From Apiospora phragmitis (taxonomy: Eukaryota > Ascomycota > Sordariomycetes > Amphisphaeriales > Apiosporaceae): DNA of 64,000 bases. This document shows positions 1-12,995 of this stretch, piece by piece. The stretch lies in NCBI GenBank assembly GCA_038363925.1, contig JAQQWL010000002.1:558001-622000 (forward strand), written 5' to 3'. Under the pieces are notes generated by a model. The model saw only the letters and a list, made by a program, of their open reading frames with translations. It was not told the DNA's origin and ran no database searches. Position numbers and translations under genes: made by a program. How positions within the stretch are numbered: position 1 is the first letter of the stretch; every line of letters begins with the position of its first letter.

Positions 1-10
1 GGAAGGGCGG

Positions 11-72
11 AAAACAACCAACCGAAGGGGGCAAACAACCAACCGAGGGCGAAACAATTAACCGAAGGGGGC
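11..72. repeat. short tandem repeat, ~3 copies of 19-22 bp
   Basis: Three imperfect copies of a unit reading roughly AAACAACCAACCGAAGGGGGC lie head to tail from the first bases of the window. The middle copy is shorter and the third has CC changed to TT. The array may continue beyond the window edge. Confidence 0.7.
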
Positions 73-336
73 TTAGACATCTACTTGCCCGCCCAGCATA
101 TGCATGCCATAGCCCGCCATCACTCTCGGAAAATGCCAGCTTACCCTTTTTCCACTTTCCTTCGAGTCCGAGCCGGCTACTCTTTTTGTCTTTGCCACAC
201 GTTGACCCGAAAAATATATGTCCTGCTGGAATCAACACATCGCTACTTCGCTTGCTCGTCATTCAAGCTCCCTTGCCAGGAATCAACACTATTTCTCCTA
301 CTTCTCCCATTCATTCCATCGCCCATCATCAAGACA

Positions 337-747
337 ATGTGGCAACCTCCGATTGAAGGTTGCTCGACACGAATCGTACGAATACCCCACAAGCTCGCCA
401 GGAACCACCAGCAACTCACCCTAGCATTGAAGAGGGTTTTGAATGATGGAGAAGACTTTTACTTCGAAATGAGGTGTGATATCTGGATCATCCAAGTGTA
501 CGGGCCCAAGGCTCCCGATGTCGAAAGCACACAGCAGTCAACGCTTGGCAGTGATGCCAAAGGGCCCGAGCCTGAAGTCAATAGGGGAAGAAACGATGAG
601 ATCACTGTTGTGTTGTTGATCGGCATTCAAAGGAAAGCATTCAGACCTCCAACACTGCGCGATCCAACTGACCGGACTTGTGCACACAGGACTTGGGTTG
701 TTCAACCCCAGCAATGGAAAATCTTTCTGCGAGGCGTTTGGTGTTAG
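337..747 (+). CDS. hypothetical protein, 136 aa, unassigned
   Basis: This open frame starts at an ATG after a CT-rich stretch that looks like a fungal 5' leader and ends in CATCATCAAGACA just before the start. The product begins MWQPPIEGCSTR and has an acidic, polar middle and a basic C-terminal third with DEITVVLLIG and QPQQWKIFLRG. I see no signal peptide, membrane segment or known motif. No intron is needed, but a donor inside the frame could change the end. I do not recognise a family. The frame could be real or chance; it is kept because of the leader-like context. Confidence 0.3.
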   Translation: MWQPPIEGCSTRIVRIPHKLARNHQQLTLALKRVLNDGEDFYFEMRCDIWIIQVYGPKAPDVESTQQSTLGSDAKGPEPEVNRGRNDEITVVLLIGIQRKAFRPPTLRDPTDRTCAHRTWVVQPQQWKIFLRGVWC

Positions 748-1335
748 CTCTCCACGGAGAATGAGAAGTAGGCCTAGATGGTACCTGCAATACAATAAAT
801 TTCAAGAATCAAAGTGCCAGTGCTGTGAACTTCATTGCCCACGCCCGTACCCTTCCCTTCGCAAAGATAATATGATGATTCATTTTTCGGTCTGCAGCTT
901 ATTGCCTCTCTGGCCTCTTCTCGTTTCGAGGCAGAGGCTTGTTGCATGAAACGCACATCTGGTCACACGCTAATGCATGCAATAACACCACGACCCCTGA
1001 CTGTTCAAGGCGGTTGCTGCCACAGCCTGATATACAGGCAATTAGAGCTTGGCTTTACGCCCCTTGGCATATAGGCTTTATACACATACACTTCGTAGTT
1101 TTGATCTCCTCGTGACGAGTAATTACCGCGCCATCGTGTTAATCCACTGACAATGCTTGAAGTCCCACCGCTCCTGTCTTCGTCTTCGAAGCCTGCGTCT
1201 TCTTCGGGTCCGCCTAACTCCTACCACCATACACAACGGCAGACCACTTACCCCAAGGCCCGCCGTCTTAAACTGAACAACACAACTAGCAATCGCCTGC
1301 ATCATGAGGAAGGCTCATTCAAGTTGACTGTTCAG
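748..1335. other. intergenic, no gene seen
   Basis: Mixed-composition DNA between the small ORF and the kinase relic. Only short overlapping frames on both strands are present. The putative first exon of the kinase could lie here, for example from the ATG at 1304, but nothing fixes it. Confidence 0.5.
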
Positions 1336-4123
1336 TCCGCCGAATGGGGACCAAGGGCTCCCAAACGAAGAGGCCGACTCTGATTCTGCCTTCACCGCAT
1401 TGGAAAGCGGCTTCTTAGAGTTTCGCACAATACAAACAGTCACTGACCTGGGTCTGGGGCGTTATGCCCAGAGCAAGTGCGAAAGTACTCTTTCCCTGAG
1501 AGCAATACGCGAAAATCTTCCGTGAAGAGTGTAAGCAAGCAGCTTTGGAGGGCAATGAGGATGGCCAATTATGGCGCTGGCACGGATAAATTTCTACCCC
1601 ACGATAAGCTATTTTCCATCGTTAACAACATGGCTATACAAAGCATCTTGACGCAGACTTTCAAGACTGAGCAAGAAAGGAAGAAAAACGGAGAGCGGCT
1701 TCATCAGATATGCGGCGACGAGCACCAGACAAGCTGCCGCATGGTCCTTACCATACTCGTTATGGAAAGGCGAGTCAAATACATCGATGACTTCATAAAC
1801 AAGAATATCTACGACATCAATCTTCCCATCAGTCGAGTTGAGTCTGCTGACGACCATTCATTTCGAATGACGAGGGCCGAAGGCAGCAAGTCCGATACCA
1901 ACTCCAGTTTCCCTGATTGGGAGGACGAGGACCTGGAACGGTTCAGCGACGATCAGTATCGTGTTGTTACACCCTTTCTACATGTTAACAACAAGGAGGG
2001 TGTACTTCTACAAGATTCATCCCAAAATCAGGCTTCCTTTCACTGACTGGGAGTGGAAAGAGCGAGGCGGTCATGGCGCGATCTCGTGGGTGAAGATTCA
2101 CAAAGCACATCACGGCTTCGGCCCCTCATTATTGGTAGGTTTCGTTGACCATGTCAGGTTTTTTTCGCCCTCTGTTAATCAAGAATAGAGCTCTGAGACT
2201 GATCCGGTATTTGCGGTCAAAACAACCCGCACAGGGGACTACGAGGGATATACCCGGGAGGTCGGAGTTCTGCAGCGCTTCAACGGTAGTCAGAAGGGCC
2301 ATCCTCATCTGATTAAGCTCTTGATGGCCTTCAAGCATGGGATGGAGATGCATCTTCTATTTCCTTGGGCTTCAGGCAACCTTTACCAACTATGGAAAGC
2401 GAATCCAGAGCCAAAACAATCAAATGAGACGGTCCAGTGGCTCATCAAACAGTGCAGCGGGCTGGCTAATGGCCTGGCAAAACTTCACCGCCATGACTCC
2501 TGGCGACAGGATCAGGATGGTAGGAAAGATCAGCTGGGTCGGCATGGGGACATTAAGCCGCCCAACATCCTGTGGTTCGCCTCATTCGACGAACCGACAC
2601 AGAGTCAGAAGAACCACCTGGTCCTAGCTGACTTTGGCCTAACAATATTCCACTCTTCCTCGGGCAATACGGAGCTCACCACCGCCAACCGGCTACGGGG
2701 ATGTTCCGGAACGTATAGACCCCCGGAGGTGGACCTTAAAAACGGCAAAATCGTCCAAAGCTACGATATATGGAGCTTAGCTTGCGTCTACCTGGAGTTC
2801 ATTACGTGGTACCTGCTTGGCTTCAAGAAGACCTACAACGAAACTCTAGGGTCGGACCCTGTCGCCTTTGCTGATTACCGAAGTCTTAGGGATCAGGCGC
2901 ATGAAGACAAATTTTTCACCATACGTAAAGAGGGTGATAAATCAGGAGAACATGAGTCTGTGGTCAAGCCTGAAGTGAAAGAGGTAGCGCGATCTCATCC
3001 CTCAATCCTAACCTGACTAACATGCTGGCAGTGGATATCACATCTACGAGGACTTGAGAGTTGCCCGCAATGCCTAGTGGACTTTCTCGAGTATATACAA
3101 AACTACATGTTGCTACCGGTCGCTCTTGACAGGGTAAATATGTCCGGTGTTAACAGACAGCTGGCCATGATCAAGGTCGAATGCGAGGAGAGGCCTGAAT
3201 ATTGTGGTGGCCGTTGCCAAAGCATCCTGAGAGAGTCAGCACGTCATCCGGAGGAGGTTCCTGCTACCGGAATTTTTAGAGTAAGTGGCCCATGCCTTTT
3301 GATAAGAACACGTTGTTGACCACTTTAAGGATTCTACCACCACCAATGGCGACGCGAAAGCCGAAAGCTCAGCACATCCTTTCGACTTACCTGGCCCCTA
3401 TCCCTATAGTGATCATGAGCTTGAGAAGTTTATCAGAGAGCAACTTTCATGCGCAGAATGGATCCCCGCAGATGAAGGCGAGGTTGGTCGCGAGGAGTGG
3501 GATAAAGCCCCTGATGAGACGGAGCGCCCCTCCACGGTGGGTGTCTTTATTCCAGGGTCTGAAGAGCACTTTTTGGACCGAGCTTCCCGCCCAAGTCGCA
3601 AGTACCACGAGATGCCTCATCTCGACACAGCATTTACCGCTTCTACGTCCGACGAGCCCCAGCTTCTTACACCGGCCGGCTCAGCGGCCATGGCTACGAC
3701 GCCTGATACCTCTCAATACTTCAGTGACGAGGAATCAAGCAGGGACGGACAATATGAAGGCCATGATGCTCTGACTGCAAGCTATTGCGAATCGTCCGTT
3801 CCCGCTAGCTCCTTGCTATCAATGTCGATCTCTCCTGGCACTCAACACACTTCGGTCCCAGGGGCATCTCCGAGCCAAGCGGAACCTGCAGGACCAACAG
3901 TCACACGTGTTACCTGTTATGGAGACACCAACGATGCCCCTGCGGACTCGAGCAAGATCCGCCTACAGAATGACAGAAAGAAGGGAGAAGGGCGAAATAT
4001 CACGGAAAGGCTAAAAGGATACTCAAGCGAGTGTGGGACAAGTTCAAGATACGAGTGGAACGCTACTTTTCAGATGACGAAGCTTTGATGCGCAGAAGCA
4101 CCTTGGACGCTTGCCAGAGTTGA
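1336..4123 (+). pseudogene. protein kinase domain protein with frameshifts
   Basis: The coding blocks together make a fungal Ser/Thr kinase of the type often linked to HET/NLR-like proteins. In order: an N-terminal block (FTALESGFLEFRTIQ, DKFLPHDKLFSIV); an ATP-lysine block (FAVKT, from ~2191); the catalytic loop HGDIKPPNIL (~2545); DFG as LADFGL (~2625); TYRPPE (~2713); a C-terminal kinase lobe and an acidic, Ser/Thr-rich tail. Likely introns are 2136-2190 (GTAGGT...AATAG), 2983-3030 (GTAGCG, branch CTAAC, GGCAG) and 3282-3329 (GTAAGT...TTAAG). The frame is broken at least three times: near 1505, near 1595, and near 1997, where one extra G separates NNKE from YFYKIHPK. Near the 3' end the more protein-like frame (ILKRVWDKFKIRVERYF) is offset from the upstream one. 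All kinase catalytic motifs are present. The breaks are either true decay or indel errors. Confidence 0.7.
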
Positions 4124-7100
4124 CTACCATGCATTTGCGCCATCCTATCTACGGCTAAATGTTGTTGTCATTGATGCACGGAGACTTGGGAGTTTTGGTC
4201 TGACCCGGGAAAAGGAAAATGAATAGGGATACCTCAACAATTTCAGACCAAAGAGAGGAGGCTTCACCCAAGATGTTCCAGGCACGAAGCCCTCTGTATT
4301 ACGGGCTTGACAGTCTGCAGGTGGAACATGTCATAAATTATTATATAGATTGGTGATATACCACACATTCATTATACAAACTCTACATAGTACGAGTTGT
4401 AGGCCCTGGAACGCAATATATATATTTATTGGCTACTAGTGCAACAATCGCACAGCATTACTCTATGACATCGACTTACTGACTTGGAGAACAGCAACCG
4501 CCAGGGCCACAGAGATGCGTACGGATCTGAAGCTGCTTCTGCGACTGATGTCTCCCAGCAGCGGCAGCGGCGATGCTCAATGATGGTAATCAGCTAGGGT
4601 CTGACAGGAGGAAGTTGTCTTAGAACGCGGCATGACCCAACAGGGTCATTCATGATCAACAGCGAAAAGAATCAACTGCCCTAGCTTCGCGCCTTCATCA
4701 TTGCCATCTCGTGTTGGGTACGCATCAACTACCTATGAATATATTAAAAATCAAACGGTATCATGTCCTAACAAAGGGGCTCTTGAGGCACCGGACTTCT
4801 GCCAAGTACGCTTAAGCGTCTCCTTAGGATATCCGGGATTGGTTGACTAATCACTTTGATAGAGCGCATCATTATCAGGGCCATTGTGCTGCTATTGCGA
4901 AGCAGAGGTATTGCCATGACTAGGTCTACGAGTCATTCAATATTACTCGCCGCTGATGTCATTAAATTACGGTTGAGGACGCAGATCAACATCCGCTGCC
5001 CGCAATGGGGCAAAATATCGCAAAAAGCAGCACATTAACACATGCAATCCCGGCGGTAACAAGCTTCGCGATGCGGTCACAGCCGGCAGCTTTACCGGTG
5101 CCCCGAACGGCCTCCTATCTGCTGCAGTTCAATCAAGCAGATGCAGTAGTGGCAGAAGTGGGCTGCGGGTTCGGATGCGACCCCCACCAGCGGAAGAGGC
5201 TCTTCGGAGGCGATAAACCAGTGGTATGTAACGGAAGCAGTCCCACGCCCCATCAGAACAGGGCTGGGTGGGTAATGACGATGATGGGTTATGGGTGGGA
5301 TAGGATGGGGACGGGACAAACGGCATGATGACATCACCGAGGGCAGAAAGAAACAAAACGCAGAAACAAAATGCAGAAGCAAGACTTGACCCAAATGACG
5401 ACGAGAGTGGGGGGAAGGGGGGGGGGTCCGGTCTTGCAGAAGAAGGGAAAGCGGGTGTGTTCTTTTCCTTTTTGCCGCCGTACCTAACGCCTAACGCAAG
5501 CAGGCAAGGACCCGGCAGTCTGGGCCAAGCAGTTGCATACAGTACACCAGATGCCATCCATGCCTTGGGACGGACGCCGTTGAATAATGCTAAACCTAAG
5601 TGGCTACGATCGGTGTAAAAGATACGGCGTATGTATTTATTAGAGACACAATCAGACAATCTGACAATTGCATGGGACATGGCTGTCAACTGGCTTCTTG
5701 TCTCGTTTCTGCTCGGCTGGGGCTTTGAGACGGAGAGGGACTAGGGGATCCGCTATGACGGCATGCTCTCCTTTCGGCAGCCAGGAGCTGTGGCAGTGTG
5801 GCTTTCGCACCTCGACGCCCCGCGCCAAGCCGCTTGCGACGGCATAAGCTGCCATGAATGGATTCCAAATCTCTGGCCGACAACCAACAGTTGCAGCCAG
5901 GTTGCGATCCAGGCCTGGAGTGGTTTCATTTACAGTGCCGCAGGGGAAGGAGGGGACCAACTACCGTGGTGCCGTATTGAAACATTTTGAGGCGAAAATG
6001 AACAAGACAACGTAATGGGAGGCAGCAACAGCAAGTCAGAGGGATGGATGTTGCAACACGATTCCACGGCGGGAGGGGGGAAAACGAAGTGCATGCAGTT
6101 CGCGCTTCAGTCTTCAGAGGGCGCACGCGACTTAATCTTGAGACACTGTCACCACACACACCGCACCCGCACAAGACTGTGTCTCTCCGTCTGCACCCCC
6201 CCTTTTTTTTCCCGATTCCTCAACTGCAAGTCACAAGTAAACTAAAGCGAGTAGCGTGATCTGAAGCGTGATAAGGGAAGAAGCTGTGGATCATATCACA
6301 GTCATGCTGTGTGCCATCCCATAGATACGAGGAGTGACTGACTCCTTATCACCATACCCTCTTTCTTCGGGGCAGGAGTCAGAAAAAGTGTGCGCGCGTA
6401 TCTGCGGACAGCGTACACCGCGTCGGGGGCGCGATGGCGTGCTTGGGAGGGTTTCCGTTCGGTGCGATATTCCGCGCGCCTTCGCTCGCTGCCGCAATAC
6501 CTCCCACCTCCCAAAAGACAGGAGCAGGCAAGCGATCCAGCCCCTCTTCCTACATACAGTAGATAACCTCTTGCAGGTGGGGCCTTGCGATGTGTGGAGA
6601 AGTCGTATGAAAAACAGATCGACTGTTATTTACTTCCCGACTTGTGGCTGGGCTACAGTATCGTGGTGTAATGCTAAATGTATTTTAATATGCCTACGAA
6701 AGCTCTAAGATAGGTTCAAAATAGGTTCCGAAGAGTCGGGTGACCGCCGCCCCTCCCTAACGATACTTTGGCCGGACTCCGATGTCAGATAAGTTAAACG
6801 TCGCAGGGTGGCCTCCTTTATTGTGACAGATGAGGCGGTGGGAATTGAGTTTGTTCCATCTAGAGAGTTTCTGGGGAATGGGGACATTAGGTTGTTCGGT
6901 CAAATGATGTTGCGAACCTCCTGAAAAAAGACCACGATGGCCTCAAGGGCTACACAAGGATCGGCGCTAGAGAGTGGTGGGTTCACGAACCCCTCAAAAC
7001 TGCAACGTCGTGGTGTGGTGCATAATGGGCATCCTAAGGGTCCAGCCATCTGTACCCCGCCCCTGGCACGCCATGATAACCTTGGCAATCGTGGGGGCTT

Positions 7101-7976
7101 ATCGCCCATATCGTTCGAAAGAGGGTGTGGTGGCGTGCGTGGTGCGGGGTGAGAGGGAAGGAGTCATGAGCATCCGGAGATATCGTGACTCTGAATCGGA
7201 TGCCAATCCGGATATTCAGACATGCAATTTGTAGTCGGACTATTATCTCCGCTGAACATTCGGATGCCTTGGAATTCAACTTCATAAGCGATAATGCTAT
7301 GATACCGCAACAGGGTCACGAGCTATATCCTGATTTGAATTCAGAACATTTGATACGTCCCGCCCTAACCTAACCACAACTAATGCCATGGATGACTTTT
7401 AATAGAAGGTCCGGCGAGGTCACGGGTCGTGACTGGGGAAGCCCAGAGGAGCCAGGAACGACTATCATTGGAGGGAGCGGTCCAGCCAATCGAGGAAGCC
7501 GCAGTAATCATCAAGATTGTAACTGCTCCACGGAGATCAGATCCTGTGATACCCTTCTTAGCTCGTACAAGTGGAATGCACAACACCAACCCCAATGCTT
7601 ATCTTACCTAAGACCGTACCCGGATGTCGTACAGGCAGCAATTCGCGAAAGCAAACAAGCAATCATTCGCGACTTTACTTGCGCTGCTGACTGTTGTTCA
7701 TTAGGTACTGCTGCTGCTGCTGGACTGCTGGGACCGCCGTTTGCGATTGGGGGGAGCCGCGTATTGGGGATCTGAATTATTAATTAACATCGACACACAT
7801 GTAAGACTGTCGGTGTAATCTCATGCGCAACACGCACGCAGGATCGGACAAGAAAGGCTATTTTACGAGACGAACGAGCAAAAAGTTCCCGGTCCGCCAC
7901 GCGGGCCAGCCATTCAGCCAGCCAGCCCTCCAGATAGTACATATCGGATGGTAGTACAACAGCTCGCGTCTGAGTC

Positions 7977-7995
7977 GTGTGTGTGTGTGTGTGTG
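7977..7995. repeat. (GT)n microsatellite
   Basis: An uninterrupted GT dinucleotide run of about nine units inside the gene-poor region. Confidence 0.85.
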
Positions 7996-10900
7996 CGGGT
8001 CTTCAGCAGACAAATGAGTAGTTAGATGCAGTGACCGGCACACGCGACTGGAGCTAATGATGGAAATGTTAGAAAAGATGATGGATTGAATCGATGAAGG
8101 TGTCCGCAGCGGCCGCGTACGACGAGTTTCCACGGAGCTGCTGCCGGACACTGGAGGGCAGGTAATTGGCTGCGGCCGGATCCTCTAAAAATACGGTGTT
8201 GCACACGACGGTTGGACTACGTATTCGTTCGTCATCGTGGACGGGTAACACTTCGGTTTCTGACACCTACATTGGCAGCTATGAATAACAAAACTTCACA
8301 TGGGAGAAATGATCGAAAACAGGGTTGTCCTTTTCTTTGACTAATGAAGATTTTTTTGTTACCCTAACCCATTCGCACTGACGTTGGCAGCAAGAAGCCG
8401 ACCACGCCGACTCGTTATCCCAATAGGGCAACTGCAACAGTGTAGATCGATTTTATGTAGATGGTGGTCCAGTTTGTATGCAGTGTAAATCACCCACGTT
8501 TTCAGTTCGCCCCAAGTAACAGAGCCCCGAGAATAAGCAGAATGGGCCCATTCGGGCGATGATGATCTATCTCTCGAGAGCTTACATACTTCGGCTGCTG
8601 CGGCCTACCTCCGGAGGACCACAATTCAAATTACGCCGTCCGATACGAAATGAAAACTTCAACTAGTTGCAAGTTGCGACGTGCGCGAGAGAGGTATTGA
8701 TGTAAGTTCGTGCGGCGCAACGCGCAGGAAGAATGTTACACGGGTTACGTAGATGAGATGCTAATGTTCAACCAAATGTGGTAATTTTAGAAAGCCGTGT
8801 GGCGCGCAAGCTTGATGCAGCCGACGTTTGGGTGGCTGCGTTGAGTATTTTACACACTTATTCGGGATCCGACGTGAGAAAATGGAATGTCCAGATATGG
8901 CATCTGCCAAGCATGTGTGGTGCGTCCGGTCCGTATGTAGCCCTCAAATGCATTTTTGCTCCTTGTAAGTGCGGCAATAGCTTCCCGGGGTTCTCATCTC
9001 TCAAACCCGCCAAGAGACTGCAGCTCCAGTCCGGACCTGACCCGGACTGACTTCTTTTCCCTCCACTTTCGTCAAGGAGCAGAGTTAAGATCGCGATTTG
9101 ATATCGCGGGTCTACGTGGTGTGACACTTAAATGAGGTGCCGAAGGTTCACGTGGGGTGCAAGAGACGGAGTCAAATCAATCTTCCGGACCTGATACCGC
9201 GATCCTGACCTGACCTGAATGCCCTTTCTGATAAAGCTGAAACTCAAAGCGACAGGAGGAGCGAGGCGGACATAGGTATCCATCGTCTCTCATCATTATG
9301 TTTGCTACACGCATCATACGTACATACATACTGTCAGTCAAGAATGCAGGCAAGCAGGCGGGCTTATTAGTTAGGTCACACCGCGTGTCTGCAGGTGTTG
9401 GTTTGACGTTCCATCTTAAGCATAAACGTCATTGCATCACTGCACTTGCTCATTGCCCTGCCGCGCCAGACCAGAGGCCTAACCGAACCAAGACAACCCT
9501 GACATCCCGTTCAGTGAGGCGGCTCCGTCGCGGGGTTCTAAGTTTATCTGGCAAGTGGGCGCCCAAGGCGCAAGCCACGAACCCTGGGAAAACCATCATC
9601 ATCGAGGCACCTTGCTTGCTTATTGCCTGCCTTGAACTGGTTCGCCCTGGAGAAAAAGTAACGGGAAAAACCACTACCCCCTAGAGTACGGGCACGATGA
9701 CAAGTGGTTCGCACATTCAGAGAAGAAGAAAGCAAAAAAAAAGACGCTGTGTAACACTAGATCCCTCAGTACCTACAGTAGTCACACAAGAAACCTACTA
9801 AAGCAGCTAATAAAAGCTGCTCTCTGCATAATTTATTTTAGGTAATGTTCGGTCGCCTCGGCACGCCCCTCTTGTTACGCGGTAACAAGCACAACCCCCG
9901 TCGTCTTGCATGTCGCACGAGCCTGGTGGGCAAGCTTACATGCAATGCAACACGGAGAGGATCGCCGCTCGGTTTAGCCTATCTCGTTAATTGAGAAGCG
10001 CTGTCATTTCACGAATGACGAGAACAAAAAAGCGAGGGTTCGAGTCAAAAGTCTCGAAGGAGGGTTACGATGCTTTTTTATTTATGCCCGACGGGTGAAC
10101 ATGCACGATCGCGGTTTCCTCTGTTCTGTCGCCGCCTCTCTTTCGCGAGATACCAAAAAAAGCCACGGGCTTTTGCCAAGCCGACGATCAGTTGATAGAT
10201 CCAGCCAATGGGCCAGTCCCCCGTCTGAAATATCTCCTGTTACTTGCGTCCACGTCGGTCTGCGCATACACATATGGCTTGGGCCACGTATGACTGTTGG
10301 AGGAAGCCTCTAATACAAGGGATACGATACGTCCATTACTCGGGCCTTGGGGTTAGTTCGCCTTCGGCCGTTGCGGGAAGCGGAAGACAAAGCCCCTTTC
10401 TGCGCCAGAGACCAAAAGGTTGTCTGTCGCGACTATTGAAACATGCGAGACAAAGAAGAGACGCAGGTCGCATATGTAGGTATGCTGCCGCCCTTGAACC
10501 TTTGAGATTCAGTAACTGTCGCCAACTACGGCAGATCGAGTTTGAGTAGGTATCATTCGAGAGAACCTCAGGTCGGCCGGCGAGTCAAGACGCGACGCGG
10601 AGGTTCTGGTCCTGCACTTTCACGAGACAGCAAATTCAAATCTGATCATCGGCAATGTCGTGTCGCTCGCTTTGTTGTAATATCATTCCTTGGGCTTCCA
10701 GTCTGCCCAAAAGGAAACCGAAAATGGCCCTTTTTCCCACCACACAGATCGTCGTCATGATCGAACCGCCAGGTAACGTAACAAGCCACGTTCTTGTAGG
10801 TAACGTCGGAGGAAGGCCGAGGCCCCCAGAGGCTTTCTTTCCATCCCCACTGAACGCACTCGAAGATGCGTAATGGGGCCCGGAAGGCGTTTTGAGGTTT

Positions 10901-12142
10901 CGCCCGGATGGGCCAGACCCTCTTTCTGTTTCTTTAGTGCTCTTTGTTTCGCCATTCGTCATGGCTTGTCGCAACGATCCATGATGTACTCGAGAGGAGG
11001 CTGCCGCCGTCTCGACTCGGGTTGAACGGTGCTGCAGCCGACGACATCATCAATGTGACTGTATGTGTTCATGCCCATGTAGCGGTCGGTAGGCGTTGGA
11101 TCAAATGTCGACGACTGGCAATCCAGGGGAGTTTATGCAGGCAGTAGTACCTAACCGTACGTCGGTGCTGAATGTACCACGGGAGACTGATTGACACACA
11201 TTTGATGGCCCATCTCGTCTAATAGGGCCTTTGGCGCTTACGTGCAGAGGGCCAGCCTTACCCAAGCTGACAGGAGGTACATCGGAGGGGAGGCGAAATG
11301 GTCGCGGCCACAGGTATCACTCCCTGTCAGCATCCCCATCACACACCCACTCCCCAATAACCATCACCGTCAGCGGGACCCATCTAGCAGATTCGTTACC
11401 ACCTGTTGTAACTCTTGGCGGATATACGAAGTGGAATATTGAATACAGCCAGGTAAGGGGCGTATGGCGTACTGGCAGAAACAAAAGGCTACCTACTAAC
11501 CTAGCATATATCCACCCCATATCCTGCTCATCTTCCCCCACGAAGCCGCTTCATCAATCTTGCTGCACTATTTCCTATTTCCCCAGACTCTCCAACCTGA
11601 CATTCTCGAATCCGTGATTCTAGACCCTTTTTTCATCATCACCCACCAAAACCAATATCTGCTTTCAGCCTCTCGCACCAACCACCGACCACCACACGGA
11701 CGGACTCTGTTCTCTGACTCGACGTCGCATACTAGATTTTCGGGCAGGCCGTTAACACCATTCGCAAAAAGGATCTGACACGACACGACACGAGTCGGTT
11801 ACGAAGAGAAAGAAAAAATATTTGTCCACCGATTTTAGTTTCGCAAGCCAATATTGGTTCAGCCTCTCTGACACAAGGGGTCAGGAAGTAAAGAAGCAGT
11901 AGCGCGTAACGCCGAAACGCAGCGTTTCTTGTCGAAAGGCCCTATTTCTCTATTCAAGCGTTTTTGTGGTGTAGCGCAGGACCCGTCCGCTTGACTCGCC
12001 TACGACCCAGCCACCTATTCATTCGCCCACCACCCACTAGGTTGCAGCTGAGACACCAACACTATCACCCGCACCCCCTTCGTCTCGACGCGTCGATCAC
12101 CCTGTTTCCCGCACCTGTCTGTCTCTTGTTCTCAGTCTTTAT

Positions 12143-12307
12143 TGTGTGTGCGCGCGCGCGCTCTCTCAGAATCGCATCCTCCCTCACAATCAAAAGCAAG
12201 GATTCCCATTCCGGATATCCCCGCATTCGGCTTACCCATCCAGCCACCCCGAAGCTTGGGACCTTTTCGACGCCTGCACTTCACACACACACACACACAC
12301 ACACACA
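12143..12307. repeat. (TG)n/(CG)n and (CA)n microsatellites in a CT-rich leader
   Basis: A TG then CG alternating run lies at about 12143-12161, followed by CT. A (CA)n run lies at about 12283-12307. Both sit in pyrimidine-rich DNA upstream of the gene at 12996. Confidence 0.8.
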
Positions 12308-12892
12308 GGTTTTCTACTTCATTCGGGCCATCTCGCCATCCCAAAAGAGGACCCAAAGCCAGGATCAGGACCCAGTCTCAGCTCCCTTCCTCCCCCCATC
12401 CCAATTTACTTATTAGCTAAGATTCAGGACGCGTCCACCCTTTCCCGACCCGTTCTTATCCTTATTCATCCTGCTTCCCTGTCCGTGTCCAACACAGTCA
12501 GGTTTTTTCTGGCCGCGACTACTCTGCTGATTCCGATCTGGCCTATATATTTTGCGATCGGCCACTTTCCCCAGCCGCCGCAGCCCTCGATCCGGACTCT
12601 TCTCCCACCCTCCCCTTCTCCAACCGGGATATTCGTGAACAGCCATAAATAAGGCAGCCGGGTGCAGCCTTGTGAAGACGACTCCACACCACATATAACC
12701 CATAACCGCAACAATCCGGGAAAACCACATCAAATCTCTGGCAAGATACCATTTCACTAGGCAGGACCCCCCGGCAACAACTCTTTGTCATTTGCATCTC
12801 TTACCGCAACTCTTGTCTTGGATTCTACGACATCCTAGCTCACCCGCGTATCATTTATACGACCCAACGCGCTCCGGGACCCACAGCCAGTC

Positions 12893-12900
12893 ATATATAT
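12893..12900 (+). promoter_or_regulatory. TATA-like element
   Basis: ATATATAT about 95 bp upstream of the ATG at 12996. It is followed by a C-rich, purine-poor leader (CACCGACATCATCAACTCC) typical of fungal 5' UTRs. Position and context support a promoter role; there is no expression evidence. Confidence 0.35.
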
Positions 12901-12995
12901 CTTGGCCCGGTGTCACAACCCCTACCAGCGTCACTCTCACCGACATCATCAACTCCTACCCAAGTTAAATATATATCCGACTCGAATCTACTTCC

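Larger units (their letters stand above)
4124..12995. other. 8.9-kb gene-poor region and leader of the next gene
   Basis: No frame here looks like a conserved protein. All ORFs are short and overlap on both strands with mixed composition, and none shows a recognisable motif or intron signals. It holds G-runs near 5409-5430, a (GT)n tract and, from about 11.2 kb, CT-rich leader-like DNA with a (CA)n tract that runs into the gene at 12996. It is not AT-rich and not RIP-mutated, so it is not a transposon graveyard. A long regulatory region or non-coding transcript is possible but not shown. Confidence 0.5.

Noticed and set aside
5129..5689. 186-codon minus frame, Pro/Ser-rich
   Set aside because: Low-complexity frame in mixed DNA with overlapping frames on the other strand; no start context or motif.
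9298..9684. 128-codon forward frame
   Set aside because: Basic low-information sequence in a gene-poor stretch; shadow frames of similar length on the other strand.
12146..12652. 168-codon frame with TH repeats
   Set aside because: Translation of CT-rich leader and a (CA)n tract; it would be part of the 5' region of the gene at 12996.
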